Program-made: the position numbers and the translations under genes
The notes under the pieces: model-generated
The model's database searches: none
Told to the model about the DNA's origin: nothing
The model's input: only the letters and a program-made list of their open reading frames with translations
Shown here: positions 44,369 through 54,870 of the stretch, one piece after another
How the letters are laid out: the number at the start of each line of letters is the position of its first letter
Position numbering within the stretch: position 1 is the stretch's first letter
Assembly (NCBI GenBank): GCA_963682025.1
Contig: OY821517.1
Location: 26,998,869 to 27,062,868, forward strand
Reading direction: 5' to 3'
Source: Cordilura impudica
Taxonomy: Eukaryota; Arthropoda; Insecta; Diptera; Scathophagidae
Length of the DNA stretch: 64,000 nucleotides

Positions 44369-44805
44369 CGGCGGTATCACTGGGTCATTTTTTACCGAAG
44401 ATGTGGAAGGCAAATGCGTTACAGTGACCGGTGAGCGCTACCGTGCAATGATAACTGATTATTTGTGGCCCATTTTGGAAGATATGGATCAGGACAACAG
44501 GATGGCGCGCCGTGCCACTCACTCCGTTAATCAATCGATATTTTGCGTGACAAATTTTAAAATAGCATTGGCCACTGCGCAGCTTCGGCTTGACCCCGTT
44601 GGACTATTATTTTTAGTTGAGAGCTGTTAAGGATAAGTGTTACGCTAATCACCAAGCGTCGATTGAGGCACTGATGTACTCAAAAATTGGGCTATTGCAT
44701 GGTCAGCAGAAGAAGTCATTAGAATGAAGTGTTAGTGTTTCATAATTAACCGCATGGATTGAACTTTCGAAATCAAAATACAAAACTTAGATGGTCCACC
44801 CTGTA
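44369..44805 (+). pseudogene. DD41D mariner, 3' part
   Basis: GGITGSFFTEDVEGKCVTVT and YRAMITDYLWPILEDMDQ precede a damaged QDNRMARRATHSVNQSI (equivalent to QQDGATxHTANxxI). The C-terminal half is frameshifted, with an LDPVGLL remnant. The end GGTCCACCCTG, with TA at 44804-44805, is the DD41D terminal repeat (compare 32896-32906). Confidence 0.7.
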
Positions 44806-46369
44806 CACTAGGGTGGCCCTTCATTATATGGAGAGAAAAAAAAAGTGATCAAACTCTCGGTCGCACCCCCTAGAAATATGCGAATAGCAAAAAAGCTGAG
44901 AAATACAAAGTTTTGGGCCAATCAAAAAACATTTAGAGGTGGCTCAACGCGATTGAAAATTTCAAGTGTGTTTTATATGGGGAAAATATGACTTTTTTTC
45001 AGAATTTACGAAAATTTCGTTCTATAGCTTAATTTTTCCGACAAATTGTTATATAATTCGCGATAAGTATTAAATTGTCTTTTCAAAAAGCTAAAAAACT
45101 TCAAAAACGAATAAAAACTCGCCAAGAAATAACAAATGCCCCAGACCACTTTTGTGCCAAAAAAAACTAGGTCGTGAAGTTTGAGGGCATTTTCTTCAAC
45201 TTTGAGATATTGATTAAAGCCATAATTTCTTTTTTTGGTCTCTATACTTATAAGTACTCAGATATGAAGTACTGTTTTATTACCACGTTGTTAACCGATT
45301 GCGCATTGAGACCGAAAATGGGAAATTTTTTTGATAAAATTTTGAAAACTGCTCTTTCAAAATTTAAAAAATTTTCTTTAACAAAATTTTAAAAAATGGA
45401 TCTTGCACTTTAAGGTTTTATTAAATACATGCTACAGATTAACTGTGTGAATTTTTAAGTAAATCTCTATGTCAGAATTTTTTTGACAAGGATTTTATTT
45501 TTGCGGATTTCGAGAAAAATGGGATTTTTGTAAAATATTCTGTAAATGTGCTCTTTCTAAATAAATTTGTATCAAAAATTCATCACTTTTCTACTTTTAA
45601 TTGTTATATTTTATCGTAATAGCCTAGGGCTTCGGAAAAAATAATATGACCCGATTAACCTTTTTGGAATTGGGGTCACATATGACCCCAAGCTAATAAA
45701 AGACAATTTATTAAAAAAAATTCAAATATTTTGAAAGTGCTGTTGAATTTTTAGATGCGACACTTAAAATATAATAACCAAATGTGTAGAACTTCCGTCC
45801 CTAAAATTTGGGATAAATCCGAGAACGTTAACCCGTTATTTGCCAAGGCCAGCTTTCGATTTTAAGATATTTTTAAATAAAAATTACCTTAAACGAGTTT
45901 TTCTATTAAACTCGATGAAACCACGATTTAGAATTTAAGAAAAATAATTCGGGTAATTTTTATCTATTTAACCCTTCAGTGCCCCTGGGATCAAAATAAT
46001 CCATGGTGATATATCTTTGGTGCAATTATTTGTTAATTGCTCGCGAATATAAATTAAAACAACTTTGAACCAATTTTGAAGTCGTTTGAAGTCTTATAGC
46101 TTTTTGAAAAGATAATTTAATACTTATCCCGAATTATATAACAATTTGTCGGAAAAATTAAGCTATAGAACAAAATTTTCGTAAAATCTGAAAAAAATCA
46201 TATTTTCCCCATATAAACACACTTGAAATTTTTTATCGCGTTGAGCCACCTCTAAATGTTTTTTGATTGACCCAAAACTTTGTATTTCTCAGTTTTTTTG
46301 CTATTCGCATATTTCTAGGGGGTGCGACCGAGAGTTTGAAAACTTTTTTTATTAAGGGCCACCCTACTG
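44806..46369. mobile_element. 1.56-kb element with ~290-bp terminal inverted repeats
   Basis: Left end CACTAGGGTGGCCCTT, right end (minus strand) CAGTAGGGTGGCCCTT, with TA on both sides (44804-44805, 46370-46371). The arms match over about 290 bp (for example GGGGGTGCGACCGAGAGTTT and GCGTTGAGCCACCTCTAAAT, each present on opposite strands). The centre has a GGGGTCACATATGACCCC near-palindrome (45675-45692) and no long ORF. Probably a non-autonomous Tc1/mariner-type element by its TA target. It sits exactly at the TA that ends the neighbouring mariner. Confidence 0.75.
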
Positions 46370-46374
46370 TACAC

Positions 46375-46690
46375 CTCCCGGACTATTTTTTCTCCTATAA
46401 TGCTGCGGCCATTCCTGGATTTCTCAGGATAGAGTGCCCAGAGAAGAGACTAATTGCTTTACTAGGGCAGCACAATAATTTCAACTTTATTTTGGTTTGA
46501 TCTTGCCTCATGTCAGTTTACTAAATCTCTCTAACTAGAGATAAAAACGGCCTGTCTAGAACTCAGACCAGTCGAACGATATTGGGCTCTGCTAGCAAGA
46601 GTAATGAAAGAAAAAAATTAAGTTGCCAGTAATGGCAAATAACTTTCTTGGGAATGATGTGTTTCGAGCCAGGTTACTTACGATACGATA
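46375..46690 (+). pseudogene. DD37E transposase scrap
   Basis: FWFDLASCQFTKSL (second Asp; compare FFWPDPAxCHYSK at 26017-26721) and LELRPVERYWALLARVMKEK (Glu) survive in different frames. Part of the intervening sequence is deleted. Confidence 0.6.
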
Positions 46691-46699
46691 AAATGGGTT

Positions 46700-47723
46700 T
46701 TGATACGAATTTTTGTAAAATGGCAGAAATTATTTTTTAAAAAAGTATTTGTTCTTATACGAAACAATTCTCAGAATTTGAGGATTTATGATACAAATGA
46801 AAAACTAAATTAAAGAAATAATGGGTTTTCGGATGTTTTTCCGTCCAATGCTGAGTTTTATTTAAGAAAAAAAGTCCGCACAGTCTAAATTGAATTAAAA
46901 CTTACAGGGTACAAAATTTAGAAATTATTTATCTAACATTTTATCTGATGTTACTGTTGTTAGATTTAATAATAAAAGTAAATAAATTCATCAAAAAAAT
47001 ATATATATATTGCAAACGATATGATTTCTACGAATTTCCTAATTAATCCCACTGTGCAAGTAAAAGGTCGTACCAAAAAAAAAGGGCTACTTAAAATTAA
47101 ATACCAAACTAAATGCTTTATATATTAATAAGGAAAACTTGGCCTTTTCATATTTTATCCCCTAACATGTAAAATTGAAATAAATTTATAAAACTTGACA
47201 ATAATCACAAAAAAAAAATATAAAAAAAATATTTAGAGTTGGTAGAAACAAAAATGTCCTGTAACGACGTTAATATTTAATAAATTATAAAAAATGTTTG
47301 TATATATTTTCTTTTTCTTCCTTGGCTTAGCCTTTAAAAATATACCCTTTTAGCCATTGATTAATCTAAAAATAACTCTATTGAATGTACAATATAACGA
47401 CACAAAATGAAAAAATTAATTTCTAAGTATACTTTAGAAAAAATAAGAAACGATGATTACCTGAATTTATATTGTAGCTGTCTGTTATGATGTTTTGTTG
47501 TTGCTGTTGTTAAATTACATATTTTTGTTGTTTATGTTTAACTATTTATTTTGTTATCTGCTCTTAGTTGTGGATGTTGTAGTACAATTTTTGTTTAATA
47601 TCTTCGTCCAATGCCTGGCCCCGGATTTAATAAACGACAAAAATGTGGCGTTGTCACGCGACAATCAACTTGTATATGATGTTGATGACGTTGTTGCTGT
47701 CGCTGTTGTCGCACTGACATTGG
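46700..47723. other. intergenic or 3' flank of Ppcs
   Basis: No recognisable element. A minus-strand stretch around 47594-47717 is open (RQQRQQQRHQHHIQVDC, then PHFCRLLNPGPGIGRRY-stop) just past the Ppcs stop. It may be chance, since it is rich in CAA/CAG-type codons. The plus-strand ORF at 47495 is its low-complexity shadow. Confidence 0.35.
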
Positions 47724-48009
47724 TCATTGACGAGACATATTCGAATTAATATATTCACCGTGTTTTTGTACCTTTTAATAGGGACACGAAAATTTTAATA
47801 TATTTTAGGTAAATATTATATTATAAAATATTTTGAATTTTATTTATTTTTTATATGTTTTGTAAACCTACCACGTCAGCAACAATTGGTTCTTCAATTT
47901 CTAGGCCTTGCAGTGCTTGTTCTCTACTTAAATGTACTTCATAGGATGATGTTGGTGTTACAAAAACAACACGATGCTTACGTGTTTGCAAAATGTTTGC
48001 AATAACCAA
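47724..48009 (-). CDS. Ppcs: phosphopantothenate-cysteine ligase, last two exons
   Basis: Penultimate exon 48009-47872 (46 codons) reads LVIANILQTRKHRVVFVTP, SYEVHLSREQALQGLEIEEP and IVADV. Then a 100-bp intron (47871-47772, GTAGGT...AAAAG), and the last exon 47771-47724 reads VQKHGEYINSNMSRQ-stop. The pattern 'VxANxLxxR...L...EIEExIVxxL' is the C-terminus of eukaryotic PPCS as I recall it. The enzyme joins 4'-phosphopantothenate to cysteine, step two of CoA synthesis, in the cytosol. Acceptor TTTATTTACAG precedes the first exon. Earlier exons lie at higher coordinates beyond the repeats or outside the window. Confidence 0.75.
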
Positions 48010-48144
48010 CTGTAAATAAACAATAATGCCATACAACAAAAGGAGAATGAATAAATTGGTTGAAATGTTAAAATTTAAATATTGTATTTCGTTTTATATT
48101 TTAGTAACTAGAATTAAGTTAGACCAGTTTTCTATTATTATTTT

Positions 48145-48950
48145 TATACCCTATACCACTATGTGGTTTGGGTATAATGACTTTGTGCTGCTGTTTGTAA
48201 CAACCAAAAATATTTGACCTAGACCCATCTTTAATTATACCGATCGAATCAGAATCACTTTCTGAGTTGATTTAACAATGTCCGTCCGTCCGTCCGTCCG
48301 TCCGTCCGTCCGTCCGTCCGTCCGTCTGTGTGTCCATGTAAAGCTTGTAATCAAACTGCAAGTCGCAAATATGAATATATTTTGACGAAATTTGGTATAT
48401 AAGCTTTTATCGGCCATGGGATGAACGCTATTGAAATTGGTGAGAATCGGTCCATGTTCAGACCTAGCCCCCATACAAATTACCCATATGAAATCGACAT
48501 AAATTGCCATAAGATCCAAATTGACATATAGATCTTACTCAAATTGGGTTTGTATGCGTTCATTACATCCACTAATGAGTAGTCCAAAAATGATCCCTTT
48601 GTCCCCATATAGAGCTGCTTCCCGATCTTCACTTAAATCTATTAAAAAACAAAAATATTGCACTGATTCTTCTCAAATTTTGTTTGTACATATTTTTGCA
48701 AAATACAAGAGACTTTACCAAACATGATCAGGATCGGCCCATTTTTGGACCTAGTCCCTTTATAGATATAGCATCCGATATGAACTTTTTCATATCTGCA
48801 GCCAAAAAAATTAATAAAAATCCCACTCAAATTTGGTTTTTGCTTATTTTCAATGTCCAGTTAGTTGGGCCTAAGAGATAGGGTTTCTAAACACATGGTA
48901 TAGGGTATCGTATAGTCGGTCTAGACCGCCTATAATTTTCTTACTTGTTT
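48145..48950 (+). mobile_element. HINE/DINE-1-like (GTCY)n repeat, copy 3, near complete
   Basis: TATACCCTATACCAC start, a (GTCC)12-13 run at about 48279-48324, a long unique body, inverted GTATAGGGTATCG, palindrome GTCGGTCTAGACCGCC and TTACTTGTTT end. 806 bp, best reference copy for the family. Its minus-strand ORF (48519-48235) is a shadow. It may lie in a Ppcs intron. Confidence 0.7.
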
Positions 48951-48964
48951 ATACTAGTTTCAAT

Positions 48965-49000
48965 ATACAGTGCCAGACAAAAGTATTGGCACAGTTAGTT
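48965..49000 (+). repeat. Tc1-like terminal repeat fragment
   Basis: TACAGTGCCAGACAAAAGTA followed by TTGGCACAG is typical of one end of Tc1-family elements. No transposase follows. Confidence 0.4.
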
Positions 49001-49422
49001 AGATGGAACAAAGTGCTTTATAAGTACAACAATAATTAGAAAAATAACAATTTTGTTGCCAAACAAAAAAACCTAAAATATTTTTTAGCCTGATTAAAAC
49101 TGGACTGAACTTTTGGCACAATTATACTATTTTTAATTACCGCTTTTTTATAGCTTTTATAGCAGACCCATACGAATATCTTTCAAATGTGGAATTTATT
49201 TGCTTTACTTTTAATAATAGTGCGTTTACATCTAAGCAAAATCTAGTATGTACGAGATTTCCGGCACAATCTAACACATTTTTACTAGATTTCCCACAAA
49301 ATCTTGTCAAACTTGATGATACTGCTGTGTTTTTTTTAATATTGTAGTAGAAAATTACAACGCAGTGACTGAAAAATTTACATTAAAAAAAACAAAAGCG
49401 AACAAGTTGAATAAAAAGGAAA

Positions 49423-50816
49423 TCTATATATCTGTGGTCACAAGCAATAACCGCCTAACTCGAAAATCATGCTTTCGAGAAAATTAGCTTTTTATATAAA
49501 TGTAATGGGGCTTCATTACGACTTAGGTCAGAATATTTGTATTAATATCTTTTTAAATAACAGTGTTAGAGGAATGGGGATTTCACGTAAATATAAAGAT
49601 ATTTTAGTAGAATATGATAGCATACATAACTCAAATCGGCGAAAATCATTCTTTCGAGAAAAATAACTGTTTATATAAATGTAATGAGTCTTTATTACGA
49701 CTTAGGTCAGTATGTTTTCATTAATAACTTTTTAAATAACAGTGTTAGAAAAATGGGGATTTCACGTAAATATAAAGCATTGTTAGTAGAATATGATAGC
49801 ATACATAACTCAAATCTTCTTAAGTCGACTTAGGCGGTTATCACTTGTGACCACAGATATATAAAATTGATTTTCTGTTTGTTTGTTTGACCGCTATACA
49901 AATTTTTATTTTTCAACGGATTTCTCTGAAATTTTGTACACACGATCGCTGTACTCCAGGTAAGGTCGCCATATGCTTTTTACCGGCCGCGCCTACTTTA
50001 CGCCCACTTTTTCTATATAATTAATTTTCTGTTTTTCGGTATATTTGTTGTTTGGTATATTTCTCTGAAATTGGGTTGTGAAAATTTCTGCACTAAAGGC
50101 AAAGTCACCATATGCCTCATATCGGCAACGCCTACTTTTACGCCCACTTTTTCTATATAATTCATTTTCTGTTTTTTGGTATATTTGTTCGCTATTCAAA
50201 CTTTTATTTATCAACGGATTTCTCTAAAATTTGGTACGCACGATCTCTGTACTCCGGGAAAGGTCGCCATATGATTCTTACCGACCACGCCTATTTTTAC
50301 GCCCACTTTTTCTATATAATTAATTTTCTGTTTTTTGGTACATTTGTTCGCTATAGAAATTTGTATTTTTCAAGGGCTTCCTCCGAAATTTAGTACATAC
50401 TCCATGGAAAGTAGCCATAAGGTTTTTACCGGCCACGCCCACTTTTATGCCTGTTAATCAAAATAGGCCAAACATATACTATAAGCAGTTGCTTAAAGCA
50501 ACCTTGCGGCGCAATTTTAATTTTATTTTTGAAGCATTTTTGCTATAGCGTCTTATAAAAACTTCTGATATAAAAAATCTGAAAATTTTAAATTGAAATA
50601 AAAAATGAATTTACTCCCCAAAAAACGTAAACATTGGGGAAATTTGTTATCATGAACAAACTCTTCAAACCCATATAAATTTTTAGGGAGAAAGTTCATT
50701 TTTTTTGAGGAATTTGTTCATTGGGGACTAAGTACTCAGCGTCTGGTAAGCATAGTGAACCAATTTTCAAGTCAAAGGCCTTTGGATCCCGGGCAAGACC
50801 GGGTAAAAACAGCTAG
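49423..50816 (+). mobile_element. Helitron (HelB-like) with a MITE in its 5' end
   Basis: Starts TCTATATAT at 49423, interrupted by a MITE, resuming ATATATAAAATTGATTTTCT at 49857. Ends GGGCAAGACCGGGTAAAAA then CAGCTAG (CTAG 50813-50816), between A and T. 49910-50440 holds about four ~130-bp units (AACGGATTTCTCTGAAATTT, GGTCGCCATATG, ACGCCCACTTTTTCTATAT). No Rep/helicase gene. Another HelA copy begins about 10 bp after it. Confidence 0.7.
49432..49856. mobile_element. 425-bp MITE with internal tandem repeat
   Basis: Ends CTGTGGTCACAAGCAATAAC on the left and, on the minus strand, CTGTGGTCACAAGTGATAAC on the right, continuing CGCCTAA(C/G)TCG. ATATAT is present on both sides (49426-49431, 49857-49862). 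Internally two ~183-bp units (CGACTTAGGTCAG, AACAGTGTTAGA, GGGGATTTCACGTAAATATA) are in tandem. No ORF; superfamily unknown. Confidence 0.7.
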
Positions 50817-50824
50817 TATGATAA

Positions 50825-51139
50825 TACTAATATCAATAGGCTAGGCGATTTCCTGTGAGCGATTTTTTGTTCTACCGTTTTATACCGATTTTGACCAAAC
50901 GTATATTATTTTAAAGGTATTTCTTTTTAGCCGTTTTGCAGATCTACATAATTTTAAATTTTTTCCTTATTTTGAGTAAATTGCACTTACAGTGGCTACT
51001 AGCACCTGCAATAAATTATACATATGCTATCTTCAATAATAATAATAAACCATAAAAATGTTGGTTTGTGAATTGGCTAAGTTGAAAAATAAAGCTGCCT
51101 AGAAATTGCACTCGAAGTTCGAGCACTGGAATCTGCTAG
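50825..51139 (+). mobile_element. HelA Helitron, copy 7
   Basis: TACTAATATCAATAGGCTAG start (degenerate), body matching the other copies (TTTGCAGATC, CATAAATTATA), ends with a mutated hairpin (CTCGAAGTTCGAG) and CTAG at 51136-51139, followed by T. Confidence 0.75.
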
Positions 51140-52694
51140 TAATATGTTATTCTCGTACCTTCCTGAAGACATCTTTACACCTCCCCTGAACAGGTACACC
51201 TCACTGGTTAAGAACCCCTGTTTTAAAGTATAATAAATTTTCAGTGTTTAAAGTAGTATTTCGAATGTTGTATTGTCGAAAATTTCGCATCCTCTCGATG
51301 CATTTTACTCTATCCAACGTTAGACACGAATTTTTATTCCAAGACGTATTCATTAATGTAACGTTTTATTTCATGAAATTTATTAAAAATGTTGAGTTAG
51401 AAATTAATCAAGATCTTTCATCGAAGATCTTTCATCGCGTACAAGCCCAGTCAAAACTTTTAAAGGTTGAAAAATATATGTTTTAGTTTATATAAAGGCC
51501 CAGTTTTTATCTATAAAACTCCTATTGTGCTTGTAAAACATAAATTATTAATAAAAAATGACGAATCTATAATAAAAAATATTTAGTAATTGAAAAGTTA
51601 TAATTTTTTATACAATCTGCTTTTAAATAATTGTGGAAAATGCAATTGTTTTTGTTGTTCAAACAATACATTTAACAAATGCTGTTGTTTCTTTTCACAA
51701 AATTTCTATTTCAGCTTGTGCTGTTTTCATTCTTGATGCATATTATAATAATAAATTCTGTTCCTTTTTAGAATTTTTCATATTTCCATTTTACTATTGT
51801 TTTGAATATTTTTGGTATTTCTAGTTCATATGATTTATTTTAATCAGCTGTTTATTGTTGTGGAAATAAAATCTCACAATGTGTCAAAAAAGTTAGATGT
51901 AAACGGTATAGATTTTGAAATAGATTTCAGCTAAAATCTAGTAGATTTGCCTTAGATGTAAACACACTATAAACCTTTTAATTCATTAACTTAAATATTT
52001 CACAAGCAGAAATGGGGGGTGGTTTTCCAAGAACTGTGGAGCCAAAAATCAAGCTACCAAAAAAAAAGAGTAAAACAAAATAAAACACAAAGATTAAGGT
52101 TTTTGTATAAAAGTTCTAAGTAATTTCAAGATTACTTTCCTTTATTTTTTCTCCAAAGATGGCGGTGAATTTACATCAATTTACTTACAAAAAACTTTCA
52201 ATTTCACACAAACACGATCTTTATGGTTAAAAAGTTAGACAACGATACAACAAAAATACAATGTCGAGGTTAAAAAAAAGTATATTGAACAACAAAATGA
52301 CAGGAAAATGTCAGACAAAAAAGAGACTTAAATAACTTTAGCGCACTCTGTATGTCAACGTCCATTCCATGATGACATCAGTTAGATACAGTGGGGCCTC
52401 TCAAACGCTCACGTAAACATCCCGGCCGCCTTGCAGTACTGCAATAAGAATTTTAAATATCGCTTCATCTAGTAAAAAATGTCAAAGAAATAACAAAAAA
52501 AGGGAAATACCCCTGCAATTAAAAATTTGGAACACACAATTATTTTGAAAAACGATTAAAAATTAAAATACAATAGGCTTGAGCTCCCAAACACCACCAA
52601 GTGAGCTAAAAGCTGATTTAAGATTCAAGCCAACAACCTAAAATAATAAAAACTTAAAATAGTAGAACAATAATTAACCAGTTTAAGTATCATG
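51140..52694. other. mostly unassigned
   Basis: AGTGTGTTTACATCTAAGGC on the minus strand at 51951-51970 mirrors AGTGCGTTTACATCTAAGC at 49220-49238, so an older TIR element may span 49219-51970 and contain the Helitrons; target duplication not confirmed. 51244-51486 is an open stretch without recognised motifs. 52400-52440 is locally GC-rich. Confidence 0.35.
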
Positions 52695-53084
52695 TTAAAA
52701 ATTTGAAGCCAAAATCCATTGATAATAATTCACCTGTAGTGCGAGATTTTGATTGTTCCTAGAACGACTTGGAACAAAAGCTTGGGACGTACGAGGTCCC
52801 TCACTTTCCTGACCATTGGACGAACGAGGTCCCCTGGCTGAGATTTGGGACGAACGAGGTCCTCTTCTCTTCGGGCGGGTAGACGAACTAGGTCCCCATT
52901 GCAAACATTTTAAATTGCTGTCCTCTTTTTGGGCGGACGAACGAGGTCTCGAACCCGGTTTATGGAGCAGCGTGTGATGTATACACACGTAGCAATTGCA
53001 CTCCCCAGTACTCTCACAAGTATGCCAGGTATGGTCATGGCTGATAAATCCCGCACAATATGTATAAATTAATACCAGTTGCAT
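52695..53084 (-). pseudogene. BEL/Pao gag C-terminal fragment with GGACGAACGAGGTCC repeats
   Basis: Minus-strand reading has a zinc-type CNCYVCIHHTLLHKP, which resembles the C..C..(K/R)HHTLLH motif of BEL/Pao gag. A GPRSS-rich segment follows, encoded by six or so variants of GGACGAACGAGGTCC (52793-52955). It is unusual that it lies downstream of a pol C-terminus with only ~160 bp between, so the region is rearranged. Confidence 0.45.
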
Positions 53085-53242
53085 CCGTTCTGGGTAATCA
53101 ACTTGCAGGAACTTTTAGCGAAAGCGAAAGGGGTGGTCACTCAGACATATTCTGCAAACAATTTTACCGCTAGTGACCTTCAGCATATTTTCTAGCGGAT
53201 ATCATGATACTTTAAACAAATAATTAGTAGATATAGTAGACC

Positions 53243-53435
53243 CTAATACGTCGGAAGAGCTACAAGCTTCACGACTGGTCTTATAACTAAGCCACGCTCT
53301 GTTCCCAACTCCACAACTCTAACGTAACCATCTTTACCTTTGAGCAATTTGATAACTCTGCCTGGTAGTCATCTATTCGTCGGCAGGTTATCTTCACGAG
53401 TGACAACCATATCTCCAAGCTCGATATTATTCTCA
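53243..53435 (-). pseudogene. BEL/Pao pol C-terminal domain (DUF5641-like)
   Basis: Minus-strand reading ENNIELGDMVVTREDNLP, stop, LPGRVIKLLKGKDGYVRV and VIRPVVKLVALP-TY-stop. The GDxVxxxEDNxP...GRVxxxxxGxDGxVRVV...RPxxKLxxLP pattern is the end of BEL/Pao polyproteins. One internal stop. Confidence 0.7.
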
Positions 53436-53539
53436 TAAATTTTCGGTTTCTTTTTTGTGCCGATTAACCTTTGTGTAACAGGACAAACATGTATGGTTTT
53501 TTCTCAGATAGGTGCCCTGTCAAAATCCAAACACCATAA

Positions 53540-54080
53540 TGGAAAAGTTCTATCGAAACAAGAACTTTGTTTAAAAATGAATTTGTGGTATTAGTAAATA
53601 CTTTTGGTTGCGATTAAATATCACAAAATCAAACGAATCTGAGGCAAAAATTTAGCTTGTCAAACGAAATCCAAAATAAAGTGAAAATTCTATCGAAACA
53701 AGAATTTTACCGATGAAAGATTTACAAATTAGTGTTCCGCACCACTCAGAATCAGGCATTACGAATTAATACCAGAGACCAAATCTGAGGTTTATTGATA
53801 ATTTTTTATCAACAAAAAAAAAATACAAAAAAAAGTAAAATATTCCATCAAAACAAGAATATAAATACTCCCGAGATTTAAAAATCAGTAAAATTTCTAT
53901 CGAAACAAGAATATAAATACTTAAGAGATTTAAAAATCCGTCCTCAGCACTAATCAAAACTTGATATTCCGATTAAATATCAAAAAGAAAACAAAACTAA
54001 ATTTTCCACAGTTTGTTGTTGTACCAAATGAAATAATGAATATCAAAAGTAAAAATTCTATCAAAACAAGAATTTTTTTA
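53540..54080. repeat. five spaced copies of a TTCTATCGAAACAAGAA motif
   Basis: Copies at about 53548, 53688, 53843, 53895 and 54056, several followed by GAGATTTAAAAATC or a TTGATATT...ATTAAATATCA block. Looks like an eroded satellite or a non-coding part of the BEL element. 54080-54870 has no recognised features. Confidence 0.5.
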
Positions 54081-54870
54081 CTTAAGATTCAAAAATTTAT
54101 TCACAATAGATATTACGATTTAATATCAATTCAACAACTTCAAGAGATAAAAAAACAATCCAATGTTTCTAAACTTTGATCTTCATCAGAAACCAAAGGG
54201 CAACTATCTTTTTGAAAAATGTCGAAATTTTGTCCACAATTTGTCAAAAATCCTCTGATTAATCAAAAATCAGGACTAAATTGTAATAATCAAAATTAAC
54301 AATTTTTACTCACTCCAATTGGTCGGTTGATGATGACAAGCGTATAATAAAAAATAATGCAAAAATGCTTTTATTATCACACAAAAATATCAAGTTCGCC
54401 AGTGAAATAATTAAAGAAAAATATATCTTTTCGATCTGAATTACAACGAACTACCTCTTCAATCAGGGATAAATTCATTTCCAACTTAAATTATTGAAAC
54501 AAATTAATTCTTTCTCAACTCTGTCGTTGAGTTTACTCAAATTCTAGTCTAAAATGATTTAAAGTAAATATTTTAGAAAATGTGTACGCTGTAAACTCTC
54601 AAAATTCAGTAGAGGATTTCCGACCATGAAATCACTCTTTCACAGCACTGCAAATCTTAAGCAAAGTTTTCAAGCTTAAGTGTGCAATTTAGTTTCAGCA
54701 TTTTTTCAGTACCAGCTACTCTTACATAAAGATAGAAAAATATATAAAAAATCCAATTTTTTTTTCTATAAAATTCCTGTTGTGCTTGTAATATTTTAAA
54801 CATTTTTCCATATTTTTAAATTGTTAGAAAAATAACACTAAAAAAAACAACTCTGTTTTAAATCTGAATA

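Noticed and set aside
47495..47749. Hydrophobic 84-residue plus-strand ORF as a membrane protein
   Set aside because: Low-complexity (TTG/GTT) composition and opposite to the last Ppcs exon; a shadow.
48279..48324. (GTCC)n run as a CRISPR-like or other specialised array
   Set aside because: A 4-bp microsatellite with no spacers, part of a dispersed eukaryotic repeat seen at three other places.
48235..48519. 94-residue minus-strand ORF
   Set aside because: Lies wholly in the HINE-like repeat and runs through its microsatellite; similar chance ORFs occur in the copies at 3450 and 33546.
49219..51970. hAT or Tc1 element defined by AGTGYGTTTACATCTAAG ends
   Set aside because: Inverted ends are visible, but no consistent target duplication or transposase; kept only as a remark.
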